NCBI RefSeq assembly: GCF_025736935.1
Contig: NZ_CP107048.1
Location: 806,001 to 870,000, forward strand
DNA: 64,000 bases
Origin: Qipengyuania sp. SS22
GTDB taxonomy: Bacteria > Pseudomonadota > Alphaproteobacteria > Sphingomonadales > Sphingomonadaceae
Direction of reading: 5' to 3'
Every line of letters begins with the position of its first letter. Within the stretch, counting starts at the first letter, position 1. Positions 27,904-39,603 of this stretch are shown piece by piece. A model generated the notes under the pieces. That model worked only from the letters and a program-made list of their open reading frames with translations, ran no database searches and had not been told where the DNA came from. Made by a program: the position numbers and the translations under genes.

Positions 27904-29148
27904 TCACTCCGGAATGGGTTTGTGGTCAACGATATTGAGGCCGTAGCCCTCGATCGCCACGACATTGGGTTGCGAATTACTCAGCAGGATCATGTCCTCG
28001 ATGCCCAGATCGGCGAGGATCTGCGACCCGATACCGACATTGCGCTGCGCATCGTTCTCGCTGTAGCCGCTGTTCGAAGCGGGGCGTCCGGTAATCAGCA
28101 CGATCACGCCTGCGCCGTGTTCGCCCACCGCCTGCATCGCGCGTTGCAGCGTGCGCTTGCGCGGGCCGGGTTTGCCGAGCAGGTCGTCGAAGATCGAGAT
28201 CGGATGGACACGGGCGAGGGTGGGCTGCTCCTCGACCACATGGCCCTTCTGCAGGACATAGCTTTCGCTGCCGTCGACCGTGTTGCGATAGGTCAGCAGA
28301 CGCCAGTCGCCGCCATAGTCGGAATCGAAGCTGTCCTCGGCGACGCGCTCGACCAAATGGTCGTGACGCATGCGATATTCGATCAGGTCGCGGATTGTGC
28401 CGATTTTCATATCGTGCCGCCGTGCAAATCCGATCAGATCATCGAGCCGCGACATGGTGCCGTCCTCGTTCATGATCTCGCAGATCACGCCCGAGGGGTT
28501 GAGCCCGGCAAGGCGCGAGATATCGACCGCCGCTTCGGTATGGCCGGCGCGGACCAGCACGCCGCCATCGCGCGCTGCCAGCGGGAAGACATGACCCGGG
28601 GTAACGATATCGTCGGGCCCGCGGGTCGAATCGATCGCGACCGAAACGGTGCGCGCACGGTCGGCCGCGCTGATCCCCGTGGTGACGCCGTCCTTCGCCT
28701 CGATCGAGGTGGTGAAGGCAGTCTGCATGCTCTCGCGATTGTCGCGGCTCATCGGTTCGAGACCAAGCGCCTCGACGCGCTTGCGGTCGAGCGACAGGCA
28801 GATCAGGCCACGGCCATGCGTGGCCATGAAGTTGATCGCGCTGGGTGTCGCCATCTGCGCCGGAATGATCAGGTCGCCTTCGTTCTCGCGGTCCTCGTCA
28901 TCGACGAGGATATACATCCGGCCATTGCGCGCTTCGTCGATGATTTCCTCGGCGCCGACAATGACCGGGGTCTCGTCATTGGCCTCGAGGAACGCCTCGA
29001 GCTTGGCCAGCGTATCGGCAGTCGGGTTCCAGCTATCCTCGCCGCACTCGCGCAAGGTATTGGCATGGAGCCCGGCAGCGCGGGCAAGGCCAGCGCGGGT
29101 CATGAGACCCTGCGAAACGAGCGTGCGAACTTTTTCGATCGTGTTCAT
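27904..29148 (-). CDS. ribB: HTH - RibB (DHBP synthase) - degenerate RibA fusion
   Basis: A 414-residue protein in three parts. Residues 1-58 look like an XRE-type helix-turn-helix ([36 protein letters not shown]). Residues about 62-265 are 3,4-dihydroxy-2-butanone-4-phosphate synthase, with metal/substrate motifs [13 protein letters not shown] and [11 protein letters not shown]. Residues about 270-414 follow the GTP cyclohydrolase II fold, but the zinc cysteine cluster is absent: the equivalent of RVHSEC reads RVHPIS, and no Cys follows. So the RibA part is probably inactive (RibBX type). ATG at 29148 is used; an upstream in-frame start would put coding sequence across two operator-like dyads. 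Confidence 0.9.
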   Translation of the reverse strand: MNTIEKVRTLVSQGLMTRAGLARAAGLHANTLRECGEDSWNPTADTLAKLEAFLEANDETPVIVGAEEIIDEARNGRMYILVDDEDRENEGDLIIPAQMATPSAINFMATHGRGLICLSLDRKRVEALGLEPMSRDNRESMQTAFTTSIEAKDGVTTGISAADRARTVSVAIDSTRGPDDIVTPGHVFPLAARDGGVLVRAGHTEAAVDISRLAGLNPSGVICEIMNEDGTMSRLDDLIGFARRHDMKIGTIRDLIEYRMRHDHLVERVAEDSFDSDYGGDWRLLTYRNTVDGSESYVLQKGHVVEEQPTLARVHPISIFDDLLGKPGPRKRTLQRAMQAVGEHGAGVIVLITGRPASNSGYSENDAQRNVGIGSQILADLGIEDMILLSNSQPNVVAIEGYGLNIVDHKPIPE

Positions 29149-29161
29149 GCTCGGCGGACTA

Positions 29162-29177
29162 TCACAGTATAATGTGA
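29162..29177. promoter_or_regulatory. Operator-like dyad 1 upstream of ribB
   Basis: TCACAGTATAATGTGA: TCACA / TGTGA half-sites with a 6 nt centre, 14 bp upstream of the ribB start codon. The half-sites recur in a second dyad 32 bp further upstream. Confidence 0.5.
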
Positions 29178-29193
29178 CTGCCAATCCCGCTTA

Positions 29194-29208
29194 TCACATT
29201 GGGTGTGA
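29194..29208. promoter_or_regulatory. Operator-like dyad 2 upstream of ribB
   Basis: TCACATTGGGTGTGA: the same TCACA / TGTGA half-sites with a 5 nt centre. Its centre is about 31.5 bp, three helical turns, from dyad 1, so both would face the same side of the DNA. Confidence 0.5.
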
Positions 29209-29264
29209 CGCACGCGCAATTAACCACGCACGTACCAGCGCCAACGATTAGAATGGGAGGAAAG

Positions 29265-29340
<76 letters not shown>

Positions 29341-29438
29341 ACACTGCGGCGTACCGCGGCCTCGTGGAAGAGGCGTTCCCGACTCGGGAGGCGCCCATAT
29401 AGCGGGCTTTCTCGCGATGAAAAGCCCCCAATGGCAAA

Positions 29439-29759
29439 TTAGGCGACGCGGCGCTGGCGCAGGCGGTCCGATCCGGCTTCGCGAAGCTCTAACGTAGCGC
29501 CAAACGGGTCGGACAAATCGTCGCCCACCGCAATCAGGCGGCCGAATTCCAGCGACCGAACAGCGGCGAATGAATGATGCAAGGGTATGCCGGTAATCTC
29601 TGGAAGATCCCAGATCGTAATCTTGACGCCGCGTTTGTTGGCGCGGGCAACCTCAAGCAGTACCTTGTCGCAAGTATCAAGATCGCTCCGCTGCACACGC
29701 TGGCCCGGATCGTACTTGGTTCGATTCCCGCTCGAAAGTCGGTGGTTCATAGAGGTCAT
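29439..29759 (-). CDS. Small winged-helix-like hypothetical protein
   Basis: A 106-residue protein starting at ATG 29759 (MTSMNHR; a TTG two codons upstream is possible). The N-terminus is basic. The body KVLLEVARANKRGVKITIWDLPEITGIPLHHSFAAVRSLEFGRLIAVGDD..GATLELREAGSDRLRQRR follows the helix-turn-helix-wing pattern of MarR-like DNA-binding domains, without dimerisation helices. I do not recognise the family. It is divergent from the luxR gene 132 bp away and may regulate it; that is inference from position. Confidence 0.5.
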   Translation of the reverse strand: MTSMNHRLSSGNRTKYDPGQRVQRSDLDTCDKVLLEVARANKRGVKITIWDLPEITGIPLHHSFAAVRSLEFGRLIAVGDDLSDPFGATLELREAGSDRLRQRRVA

Positions 29760-29891
29760 CGTCAACAGCGTCCCAACTGCGCCAGCGACTAACCCCCCGG
29801 TCCGCCAACAATCGTCTTGCTGTTCAGTAGTATCGATCGGTGGTAAACGCAGTCCCTCAACGGGGGGACAGTAAAACTAGCTAGAGTACCC

Positions 29892-30602
29892 ATGCCCCAT
29901 CCCACGAAAGATATTGTCAAGATGGAGGATTGCGAGGCAATCCTTGAATACGTTTACACAGCCTGTCTAGAACAAGGTGCTACCTGGTTCAGCTATCACT
30001 TCACGCCGGTTTTCGAATCGCAAACCTCGCGAAACACTTTTATCTGGACGCGGGATTTCCCCGTCGAATATCAGAAACGTTACATTAGCGACGATTTCCG
30101 CGGACGCGACCCGATCCCTCAATTGGTTTTCGAACACGGTCCGGTGCTAACCTGGACGGAAGCGCGCACACGCGGAAAGGCGATGGTGGATGTCACGGTC
30201 TATCTCGACGATCTGGAGAAGCTCGGGGTCGACAATTGGGTGGCTTTCGCGCTGTTCGGCCCGCGCAATCGCGATGGCTTTGCGACGATGCGGTTTGCCG
30301 AGGATCCCGACGGCTTCCCTAAGCAGCGCTTACAGCAAATCCACTCGCTGATCCTCTCCGCGCATCTGCAGATCTGCAAAGTCATGGACGAGGGCCGGGC
30401 ATCGGTCGCTTTGTCGGAGCGCGAACGCGAAGTTGTCGAATGGATGGGACGGGGCAAGTCGTCGGGCGATATCGCCGCGATCCTCGCGATCTCGCCCGAG
30501 ACGGTGCGCACCTATACGCGCCGGGTCTACGACAAGCTGCAAACCAACGACCGCGTGACCGCGACCGTGCGCGCGCTCAAGCTGGGATTGATCGAACTCT
30601 AG
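29892..30602 (+). CDS. LuxR-family regulator with autoinducer-binding domain (LuxR solo)
   Basis: A 236-residue protein. Residues about 15-160 match the LuxR autoinducer-binding domain, with conserved positions in TWFSYHFTPVF, the DP of FRGRDPIPQ and the Trp of VLTWTEA. Residues about 170-236 are a LuxR-type HTH (LSEREREVVEWMGRGKSSGDIAAILAISPETVRTYTRRVYDKL). No acyl-homoserine-lactone synthase (luxI) lies in the window, so it is probably a solo that senses foreign or other signals. No clear ribosome binding site precedes the ATG. The stop overlaps the convergent rodA end by 4 nt. Confidence 0.85.
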   Translation: MPHPTKDIVKMEDCEAILEYVYTACLEQGATWFSYHFTPVFESQTSRNTFIWTRDFPVEYQKRYISDDFRGRDPIPQLVFEHGPVLTWTEARTRGKAMVDVTVYLDDLEKLGVDNWVAFALFGPRNRDGFATMRFAEDPDGFPKQRLQQIHSLILSAHLQICKVMDEGRASVALSEREREVVEWMGRGKSSGDIAAILAISPETVRTYTRRVYDKLQTNDRVTATVRALKLGLIEL

Positions 30603-31717
30603 CGAATCAGGCCGGTCCGCGGGGCCTTGCGGTTCCAGCGATGGACCATCATCAACGACCCGATGCAGATCATGTTGGTGAGCATCGAACTGCCGCCATG
30701 GCTCATGAAGGGCAGCGGGATGCCAACCACCGGGGCCAGGCCCATGACCATCATCAGATTGATCGCAACATAGAAGAAGATCGTCGCGGTCATCCCGAGC
30801 GCCACGAGCTTGCCGAACCGGTCCGTGCTCGCGCGCGACACCGCCAGGCCCCAGCCGAAAATCATCGCGAAAGCGCCGAGCACGACCAGCCCGCCGATAA
30901 AGCCCCATTCCTCGGCCATGGTGGCGAAGATGAAGTCGGTGTGCGGCTCGGGTAGATAGTGCAGGTGGCTTTGCGAGCCCTCGTTGAAGCCCTTGCCGGA
31001 AAAGCCCCCCGATCCGATCGCGATTTTGGATTGGGTGATGTGGTAGCCATCCCCCAAGGGGTCGCTGGCCGGGTCGAGGAAAGTGAACACCCGCTTCTGC
31101 TGATAGGGTTGCAGGCCGAAGAAAAAAGCTACCGGGGCAAGGACGGCGGCAGCCACTCCCGCTCCGACGAACCAGCGCAGCGGCAGGCCTGCGGAAAACA
31201 TGATGACCGCACCGCCGAACATGATCGCCAGCGAGGTGCCGAGATCGGGCTGCAACAGCACCAGCGCCACCGGGGCGAGGATCAGCGCCCCCGGCGCGAT
31301 CAGGGCGCGCACGGTGGGCACCATGCCGACCGGCAAAGTCGCGTAATAGCGCGCGAGGACCAGCACGATGGCAGGCTTCATCAACTCCGACGGCTGCAAT
31401 TGCATGAAGCCGAGGTCGAGCCAGCGCTGGCTGCCGCCGCCGACGAAGCCGATCGCCTCCACCGCGACCAGCATCAGCAGCACCACCCCATAGATCGGGA
31501 TGGCGAACAGCATCACCAGATCGCGTGAGAACCGGCTGAGTACGAAGGCCATGACAAGGAAAACGCCGAAGCGGATGACATGCGAGGACGCATAGGGATC
31601 CCAATTCCCGCCTGCGGCGGAATACAGCACCAGCGCGCCGAAGCCGATGAGCACGAACAGCGGGAACAGCATCTGCCATGGCTGGCGCGCGATGGGGGCG
31701 GGGACGAGGCCGGTCAT
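30599..31717 (-). CDS. rodA: Rod shape-determining peptidoglycan glycosyltransferase RodA
   Basis: A 372-residue SEDS-family membrane protein with about ten transmembrane segments. Motifs include GGGSQRWLDLGFMQLQPSELMKP, the YHITQSKIAIGSGGFSGKGF loop, and near the end GIPLPFMSHGGSSM. RodA polymerises glycan strands together with PBP2 during cell elongation. Its start overlaps the mrdA stop by 4 nt, at the end of the mreBCD-mrdA-rodA operon. Confidence 0.97.
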   Translation of the reverse strand: MTGLVPAPIARQPWQMLFPLFVLIGFGALVLYSAAGGNWDPYASSHVIRFGVFLVMAFVLSRFSRDLVMLFAIPIYGVVLLMLVAVEAIGFVGGGSQRWLDLGFMQLQPSELMKPAIVLVLARYYATLPVGMVPTVRALIAPGALILAPVALVLLQPDLGTSLAIMFGGAVIMFSAGLPLRWFVGAGVAAAVLAPVAFFFGLQPYQQKRVFTFLDPASDPLGDGYHITQSKIAIGSGGFSGKGFNEGSQSHLHYLPEPHTDFIFATMAEEWGFIGGLVVLGAFAMIFGWGLAVSRASTDRFGKLVALGMTATIFFYVAINLMMVMGLAPVVGIPLPFMSHGGSSMLTNMICIGSLMMVHRWNRKAPRTGLIR

Positions 31718-33831
31718 TCAGGCGTGTCTGTGGCATCCGGCACCGGGGCGCTCCGGGCGGAGGTCGGATCGGCCGAGGCCGACGCTTGCGACACTTCTTC
31801 GGGCGAGCGCGTGTCGACCCGCGAAGGACTGGCTTCCTCGGCAATGCTCTCTGGTTGGCGAGCGGCCACGCGCGCTTCGGCTTCGACCTGGTCGAAGATA
31901 TCCTCGTCGCGCGAGGGCGCGGGGGGCACGGTCTCGCCCTGCGCTGCGGCATAGGCGCGATATTTCGCATTCAGCCGCTGCTGCGCATTGCCGCCCCATT
32001 GCTCTTCGAGCGGGCGCAGCGCGTCCATGCCCTTGGCCGGATCGAACAGGAAGGTCATCACATCGCGCGCGATCGGATAGGCCGCGCCCGACCCGCCGCC
32101 ATGTTCGATGACCACCGCGCCGGCATATTTCGGTTTGTCGAACGGGGCGAAGAATACGAACAGCCCGTGATCGCGATACTTCCACGGACCGGTCTTGCCG
32201 TTGGAGACGCTGAGCGAGACGACCTGCGCGGTGCCCGTTTTGCCCGCCATCTTGATGTCGTCGAACGGCAGTCGCGCACGGCCCGCGGTGCCGGGGCCGT
32301 TGACCACATCGCTCATCGCCTGGCGGACGTAACCGATTTCTTCGGGACTGAAATCGAAATGCTCGAACCGGGGTTTGTCGCCCCCCAGTTGCAGCCGCGG
32401 CATGACTTTGTACCCGGTCGCCATGCGTGCGCTCATCACTGCCAGCTGGAGCGGATTGGTCAGATAATAGCCCTGGCCAATCGAGGAATTGACCGTGTCA
32501 TAAGGTTGCCATGCGCTGTCGTGCCGCCGCTGCTTCCACTCGGGCGAGGGCACGGTGCCGTAGAACTGGCTGGTGACGGGGAGCGGGAATTCCTCGCCCA
32601 GGCCCATCTTGTGCGCCCATTCGGCGACCTTGGCAAAGCCGACCTGCTGGGCGAAATGGTAGAAATAGCTGTCGCAGCTCTGGTAGATCGCCTTGGCCAT
32701 GTCGACACGGCCATGATTGCTCCAGCAATTGAAGAAACGATTGCCGATCCGCCGCCCGCCGCCGCACATGATCGCTTCATCCGGCTTGATGCCCGCATCG
32801 AGGAACGCCATGCAGTGCATTGGCTTGATCGTCGATCCGGGGGGGTAGAGGCCCTTCAGCACCTTGTTGCGCAGCGGTACGCGCTCGTCATCGCGCAGCA
32901 TACCGTATTCGACGCGCCCGATCCCTTGCGAAAAGCTGTTAGGGTCGAAACTGGGCATCGAAGCCATGCACAGCACGTCGCCCGTCTCGCAATCCATCAC
33001 CACTGCCGATCCGCTTTCGAGCCCGATCCGGCGTGCGGCGTAATCCTGCAGCGGACCGTCGATCGTCAGCCGGACGGGATCGCCCTGGACGTCCTCGCGC
33101 GTTTCGAGATCGCGGACGATACGTCCCGATGCAGTGACTTCGACCCGCCGCGCGCCCGGGACACCGCGCAGATCGAGTTCGAACTGGCGTTCCAGCGCAT
33201 CCTTGCCGATCTTGTACCCCGGCGTGATCAGCAGCGGATTGCGATCCTGCTCCTCGTACTCTTCCGCATTCGCAGGTCCGACGTAGCCGAGCAGGTGGCC
33301 GACCGTCGGCCCGGTCGGATAGAAGCGCGAGAAGCCGCGCTGGGGGACCACTCCGGGCAGGTCGGGCAGCCGCACGCTGACGGCGGCAAATTCGTCATAG
33401 CTGATGCCCGAGGCGATCTCGACGGGCTGGTAGCCGGGGCCGTCGTCGATCCGCTTGCGGATATCTGCCGCCTGGTTCTCGTCGAGCTTGAGGATGTTCG
33501 TAAGGGCAAGCAGCGTGGCATCGGGATCGGGCGTACGTTCGGGGATGATATCGACGCGGAAGTCCGCGCGGTTCGATGCCAGAGGCGCCCCGTTGCGGTC
33601 GAGGATCCAGCCGCGCCTTGGCGGGATCAGCGACAAATTGACCCGGTTGCTCTCGCTTTCGAGCTCGTATTTCTCGTTCTCGGCGATGGCGATATAGCCC
33701 ATCCGCGCGGCCAGCAGCACCCCGAGACCGCCCATCGCGGTGCCGATGACGAAGGTCCGCCGGTCGAAGGCATTCTCGAGCGTCGACTGGGTGACGACTT
33801 CGCGCGGCCGTGCCCGCTTGCGCAACCGCAT
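31714..33831 (-). CDS. mrdA: Penicillin-binding protein 2 (elongation transpeptidase)
   Basis: A 705-residue class B PBP. One N-terminal membrane anchor (TFVIGTAMGGLGVLLAARMGYIA) precedes the pedestal region and the transpeptidase domain. Active-site motifs are SxxK in PPGSTIKPMH, SxN-type SCD in YQSCDSYFYHFA, and KTG in KMAGKTGTAQV. An extended C-terminal tail of about 100 residues is rich in Pro/Glu/Ser (QGETVPPAPSRDED onward) and looks disordered. The ATG at 33831 overlaps the mreD stop (TGATG). It cross-links peptidoglycan in the elongasome with RodA, MreB, MreC and MreD. Confidence 0.96.
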   Translation of the reverse strand: MRLRKRARPREVVTQSTLENAFDRRTFVIGTAMGGLGVLLAARMGYIAIAENEKYELESESNRVNLSLIPPRRGWILDRNGAPLASNRADFRVDIIPERTPDPDATLLALTNILKLDENQAADIRKRIDDGPGYQPVEIASGISYDEFAAVSVRLPDLPGVVPQRGFSRFYPTGPTVGHLLGYVGPANAEEYEEQDRNPLLITPGYKIGKDALERQFELDLRGVPGARRVEVTASGRIVRDLETREDVQGDPVRLTIDGPLQDYAARRIGLESGSAVVMDCETGDVLCMASMPSFDPNSFSQGIGRVEYGMLRDDERVPLRNKVLKGLYPPGSTIKPMHCMAFLDAGIKPDEAIMCGGGRRIGNRFFNCWSNHGRVDMAKAIYQSCDSYFYHFAQQVGFAKVAEWAHKMGLGEEFPLPVTSQFYGTVPSPEWKQRRHDSAWQPYDTVNSSIGQGYYLTNPLQLAVMSARMATGYKVMPRLQLGGDKPRFEHFDFSPEEIGYVRQAMSDVVNGPGTAGRARLPFDDIKMAGKTGTAQVVSLSVSNGKTGPWKYRDHGLFVFFAPFDKPKYAGAVVIEHGGGSGAAYPIARDVMTFLFDPAKGMDALRPLEEQWGGNAQQRLNAKYRAYAAAQGETVPPAPSRDEDIFDQVEAEARVAARQPESIAEEASPSRVDTRSPEEVSQASASADPTSARSAPVPDATDTPE

Positions 33832-34382
33832 CAGCGTGCCCTCCAGCGCTTGAGACGGGTACGGTCGAGGACCGCGACCAGCCGCGCTGCGATGGGGAAG
33901 AAGAGAATGGTGAGCACGAGTTGCGGAACCAGAGCCATGAGCGAATGGAAGGTCGGTTGGCCGCCGGAAAACAGCCACCCGGCGACCAGATACCCGAGTA
34001 TCAATATACCCGCAGTGAACCAGTCCTGCCAGAAGGCCCGCCACGGCAGGCGCGCCTCGATCAGCTCGATGCCGAGCATGATCAGCGACCATGTCAGGAT
34101 CGCGAAGCCGAAGGGTTGCCCGCTGTAGAGATCGTCGATCAAGCCCAGCGGAATGCCCGCCCATACGGGCATCAATCCGGGCCGCACCAGCCGCCATGCG
34201 AGCAGCATGAGCAGGCCGAACGGCGGCATGGTGGGAAGGCCGGCAGCGATCGGGAAGATCGGCAGGAGCGACCCGAGGACAATCGAAATCCACGGCACGC
34301 TATTGGCGAGCAGTGGCGAGTGCGAGCGGTTGATCCGGCTGCCATAGGCATCGCTACGCGCCCGCGGGTCGTTACGCTCCAT
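33831..34382 (-). CDS. mreD: Rod shape-determining protein MreD
   Basis: A 183-residue protein with about five transmembrane segments (SIVLGSLLPIFPIAA, PFGLLMLLAWRLV, FAILTWSLIMLGIELIEA, GILILGYLVAGWLF, LVPQLVLTILFFPIAARLVAV). The motif GLIDDLYSGQPFG is typical of MreD. It lies between mreC (stop and start sharing a base) and mrdA. It belongs to the elongasome, where it helps link MreC and PBP2. Confidence 0.93.
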   Translation of the reverse strand: MERNDPRARSDAYGSRINRSHSPLLANSVPWISIVLGSLLPIFPIAAGLPTMPPFGLLMLLAWRLVRPGLMPVWAGIPLGLIDDLYSGQPFGFAILTWSLIMLGIELIEARLPWRAFWQDWFTAGILILGYLVAGWLFSGGQPTFHSLMALVPQLVLTILFFPIAARLVAVLDRTRLKRWRAR

Positions 34383-35272
34383 CAGTCGGTCAGCTCGCGC
34401 TCGATCGGGGTGGCCGCGCCCGATGCCGCGTCGGGTTCGTAGATCGGCTCGACGCTGACGTAATCGGTGGCGGCGGGATCGCTGACGATGCGCGCCAGCC
34501 CGCCGTCATCGGTGGTCTCTGTCAGGATGGCGACCGCGATGCCGGGGGGGTAGTACCCGCCCGCGCCGCTGGTGACGAAGACATCGCCGGGGCTCAGCGG
34601 ATTGATCCCGAGATTGATCAGCTTGATGCGCAGCAGGCCATCGCCGCGTCCTTCGGCAAAGGCCACGACCTCGTCCTTGGCGCGGCGCACCGGGAGGATG
34701 CTTTCGGTATCGGTCAGCAGCAGCACCCGCGCACTGTCACCGCCGACTTCGAGGATGCGTCCGACCACGCCCCGCGGCGAGCGGACAGGCATGCCGATTG
34801 CCACCCCGTCGTTCGACCCCGCGCCAAGATAGGCGAAGCGGCGGGTACTCGAGGCGGAGGACCCTACCAGCCGCGCGACGGCGACAGGTTCGATCTCCTT
34901 GTCGCGGAGATCGAGCAGGCCCTTCAAACGCCGGTTTTCCTGTTTCACCGCATCGGCTTCGGCCAGGCGGATGCGCGCAATTTCCATCTCTCGCTTGAGG
35001 TCGGCATTCTTGGAACCCGCGCGGTAATAGCCGCTGACCGTTTCCCAGAAGCCCTTGCTACCTGTCCGAACGGTGGCGGCGGTCTCGGCCGCGGGTGAGA
35101 CACCGGTCTGCGCCGCCCCGCGCAGCCCGCCGAACAGCTGGGGCTGGAAGAACGACAGGGTGAGCAGGATGGCGCCGATAAGCGCGCCAGCGCCCGCGAT
35201 CAGATAGCCGGTGAAGAGGTTGTATTGCGCCCTGCGAGAAAACCCCGAGCGCCGTGAGCCTGTCGGCGCCAT
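34382..35272 (-). CDS. mreC: Rod shape-determining protein MreC
   Basis: A 296-residue protein with a short cytoplasmic N-terminus and one membrane segment (LIAGAGALIGAILLTLSF). A coiled coil follows (LKREMEIARIRLAEADAVKQENRRLKGLLDL), then the periplasmic double beta-barrel with RSPRGVVGRILEVGGDSARVLLLTD and GDVFVTSGAGGYYPPGIAVA. The tail is acidic. It follows mreB by 13 nt and scaffolds PBP2 in the periplasm. Confidence 0.96.
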   Translation of the reverse strand: MAPTGSRRSGFSRRAQYNLFTGYLIAGAGALIGAILLTLSFFQPQLFGGLRGAAQTGVSPAAETAATVRTGSKGFWETVSGYYRAGSKNADLKREMEIARIRLAEADAVKQENRRLKGLLDLRDKEIEPVAVARLVGSSASSTRRFAYLGAGSNDGVAIGMPVRSPRGVVGRILEVGGDSARVLLLTDTESILPVRRAKDEVVAFAEGRGDGLLRIKLINLGINPLSPGDVFVTSGAGGYYPPGIAVAILTETTDDGGLARIVSDPAATDYVSVEPIYEPDAASGAATPIERELTD

Positions 35273-35285
35273 TCCCCTGCCTTTC

Positions 35286-38327
<3,042 letters not shown>

Positions 38328-38421
38328 AGAGACTTAGGTGTTTGATTTTATTGGGCCAAGTTTCACAGATTTTTGATGTTTGACCCAAGAAATAGATAGC
38401 TCATTGCCCGTTGCGCGAGAG

Positions 38422-39042
38422 ATGTCGTTTTGGGCTAAAGGGTGCTCGAAGCTTGGGGAAGTTGCATTGAAGCCAGTCGAGGAAGGACTTACCGAAGGCG
38501 AACGAATAATCGCTGAGCTTGCGCGCTCTGGGGGCGATGTAGCAAGAATTTTGAACCCGCTGACAATCGATGACTGTGCTGTCGTTGGAATTGTGGTTCA
38601 GACTACCGCTCAAGGCTTCTTCGCGGCACAGCAGCTTATCGAATTCGTCGAACAAAGAGAGCGGGAAAATATTAGGCCTTGGAAAGAAGCTCCGAGGGAT
38701 AATCAAGCCTTCCAATTGCTAATCGACTACATACCCGCCTTAGGGCTGAGTGAAGATGATGCTGCAATTTTGATGGATGCTATCTCCAAGATTCAATGGA
38801 TGGAAAAAATCCGTCACCACGTCGCCCATGCGGCGTTGAGGCGTCACCCGAAGGTTGATGCGTTGATTGGACTGTCACTTCGACGGAGAGAGAATTTTCG
38901 CAAAGGCAGCATCGAACCACGCTACGGCGAAGTGATGACCGTTTACATATCTATTCCCGAGGTCAAAAGTAAGTTCACTGAGGCGCAAGAGGCAGTGAAT
39001 ACGATGACAACGCTCTTCGCAAGAATTGCAGAAAAGCCATGA
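38422..39042 (+). CDS. Unknown HEPN-like protein inserted behind mutL
   Basis: A 206-residue protein from the first ATG (38422); the frame opens at TTG 38380, so the start is uncertain and no good ribosome binding site is visible. It is mostly helical. The segment WMEKIRHHVAHAALRRHP contains R-x4-H, the catalytic pattern of HEPN ribonucleases (Arg codon 38812, His codon 38827). It is preceded by a long helical stretch as in HEPN folds. The DNA is clearly A/T-rich, unlike mutL, and the gene lies between two copies of the mutL 3' end. I infer a transferred accessory gene, perhaps defence or toxin-like. The HEPN call rests on one motif. Confidence 0.65.
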   Translation: MSFWAKGCSKLGEVALKPVEEGLTEGERIIAELARSGGDVARILNPLTIDDCAVVGIVVQTTAQGFFAAQQLIEFVEQRERENIRPWKEAPRDNQAFQLLIDYIPALGLSEDDAAILMDAISKIQWMEKIRHHVAHAALRRHPKVDALIGLSLRRRENFRKGSIEPRYGEVMTVYISIPEVKSKFTEAQEAVNTMTTLFARIAEKP

Positions 39043-39063
39043 ACCTCATGTTTTATGGGGTAG

Positions 39064-39117
39064 ACTTTGGTCAAACTGTCGATGAACGACGTCGAGAAAC
39101 TGTTCGGGAGGCATTGA
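39064..39117 (+). pseudogene. Detached second copy of the mutL 3' end
   Basis: Read in frame, 39070-39117 encodes VKLSMNDVEKLFGRH-stop against VKLSMEDVEKLFGRH in the intact mutL. At DNA level 40 of 48 positions match, and most differences are silent. The preceding codons are TAG, then ACT TTG where mutL has ACA TGG. The fragment also carries the GGGAGG ribosome binding site and TGATG overlap of the next gene, so it is the original junction of this locus. Confidence 0.85.
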
Positions 39118-39602
39118 TGCGCAAGACTGTTCCGCTGTTTGCGGTGGCGCTGGCCGCCTGTTCCAGCGAACCGACCGAGGAGGAGCGCGCGGCAGCGGTC
39201 GCCGAGGTCGAGGCGCATCAGACTCCGCCGCCGCAACCGCTGGTGCTCGATCCGATCCGGTATCGCGAGATCGAACAGTACGATCTGTACGGGGCGGGCT
39301 GCAGCTTCGCGTCCGAGGGCGGGGGTCTTGCGGCGACCGCGCTCGCAATGGCGGAGACCGGGCATTTCCTCCACAATGGCGAACTGGTCACGCTGGCCGC
39401 GGACAAGGGCAGCGCCGAACTCCCTTATCTGGCGCGCCGCGAGTATGACGGAACCGGGTTTTCGATGACGCTCGATCTCGATGAGGAGACGGGCAAGCAG
39501 GTCGGCGAGGAAGTCAGCGATTTTCCCGCCACGCTGACCATCCGCGATGCGCATGAGAGTGTGGTCTATCGCAAGACCGGCATCGCACAATGCGGCGTCT
39601 GA
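39117..39602 (+). CDS. Lipoprotein of unknown function (formerly coupled to mutL)
   Basis: A 161-residue protein beginning MRKTVPLFAVALAACSSEP, a lipoprotein signal (lipobox LAAC). The mature part is acidic, with YDLYGAGCSFASEGGG and a C-terminal RKTGIAQCGV, so two further cysteines may pair. ATG 39117 is chosen because GGGAGG lies 6 nt upstream; both the site and the TGA overlapping the ATG belong to the mutL-end fragment. It was evidently translated directly behind mutL before the insertion. I do not recognise the family. Confidence 0.75.
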   Translation: MRKTVPLFAVALAACSSEPTEEERAAAVAEVEAHQTPPPQPLVLDPIRYREIEQYDLYGAGCSFASEGGGLAATALAMAETGHFLHNGELVTLAADKGSAELPYLARREYDGTGFSMTLDLDEETGKQVGEEVSDFPATLTIRDAHESVVYRKTGIAQCGV

Positions 39603-39603
39603 A

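Noticed and set aside
31678..34128. 816-codon open frame on the plus strand opposite mrdA
   Set aside because: Antisense shadow of the PBP2 gene.
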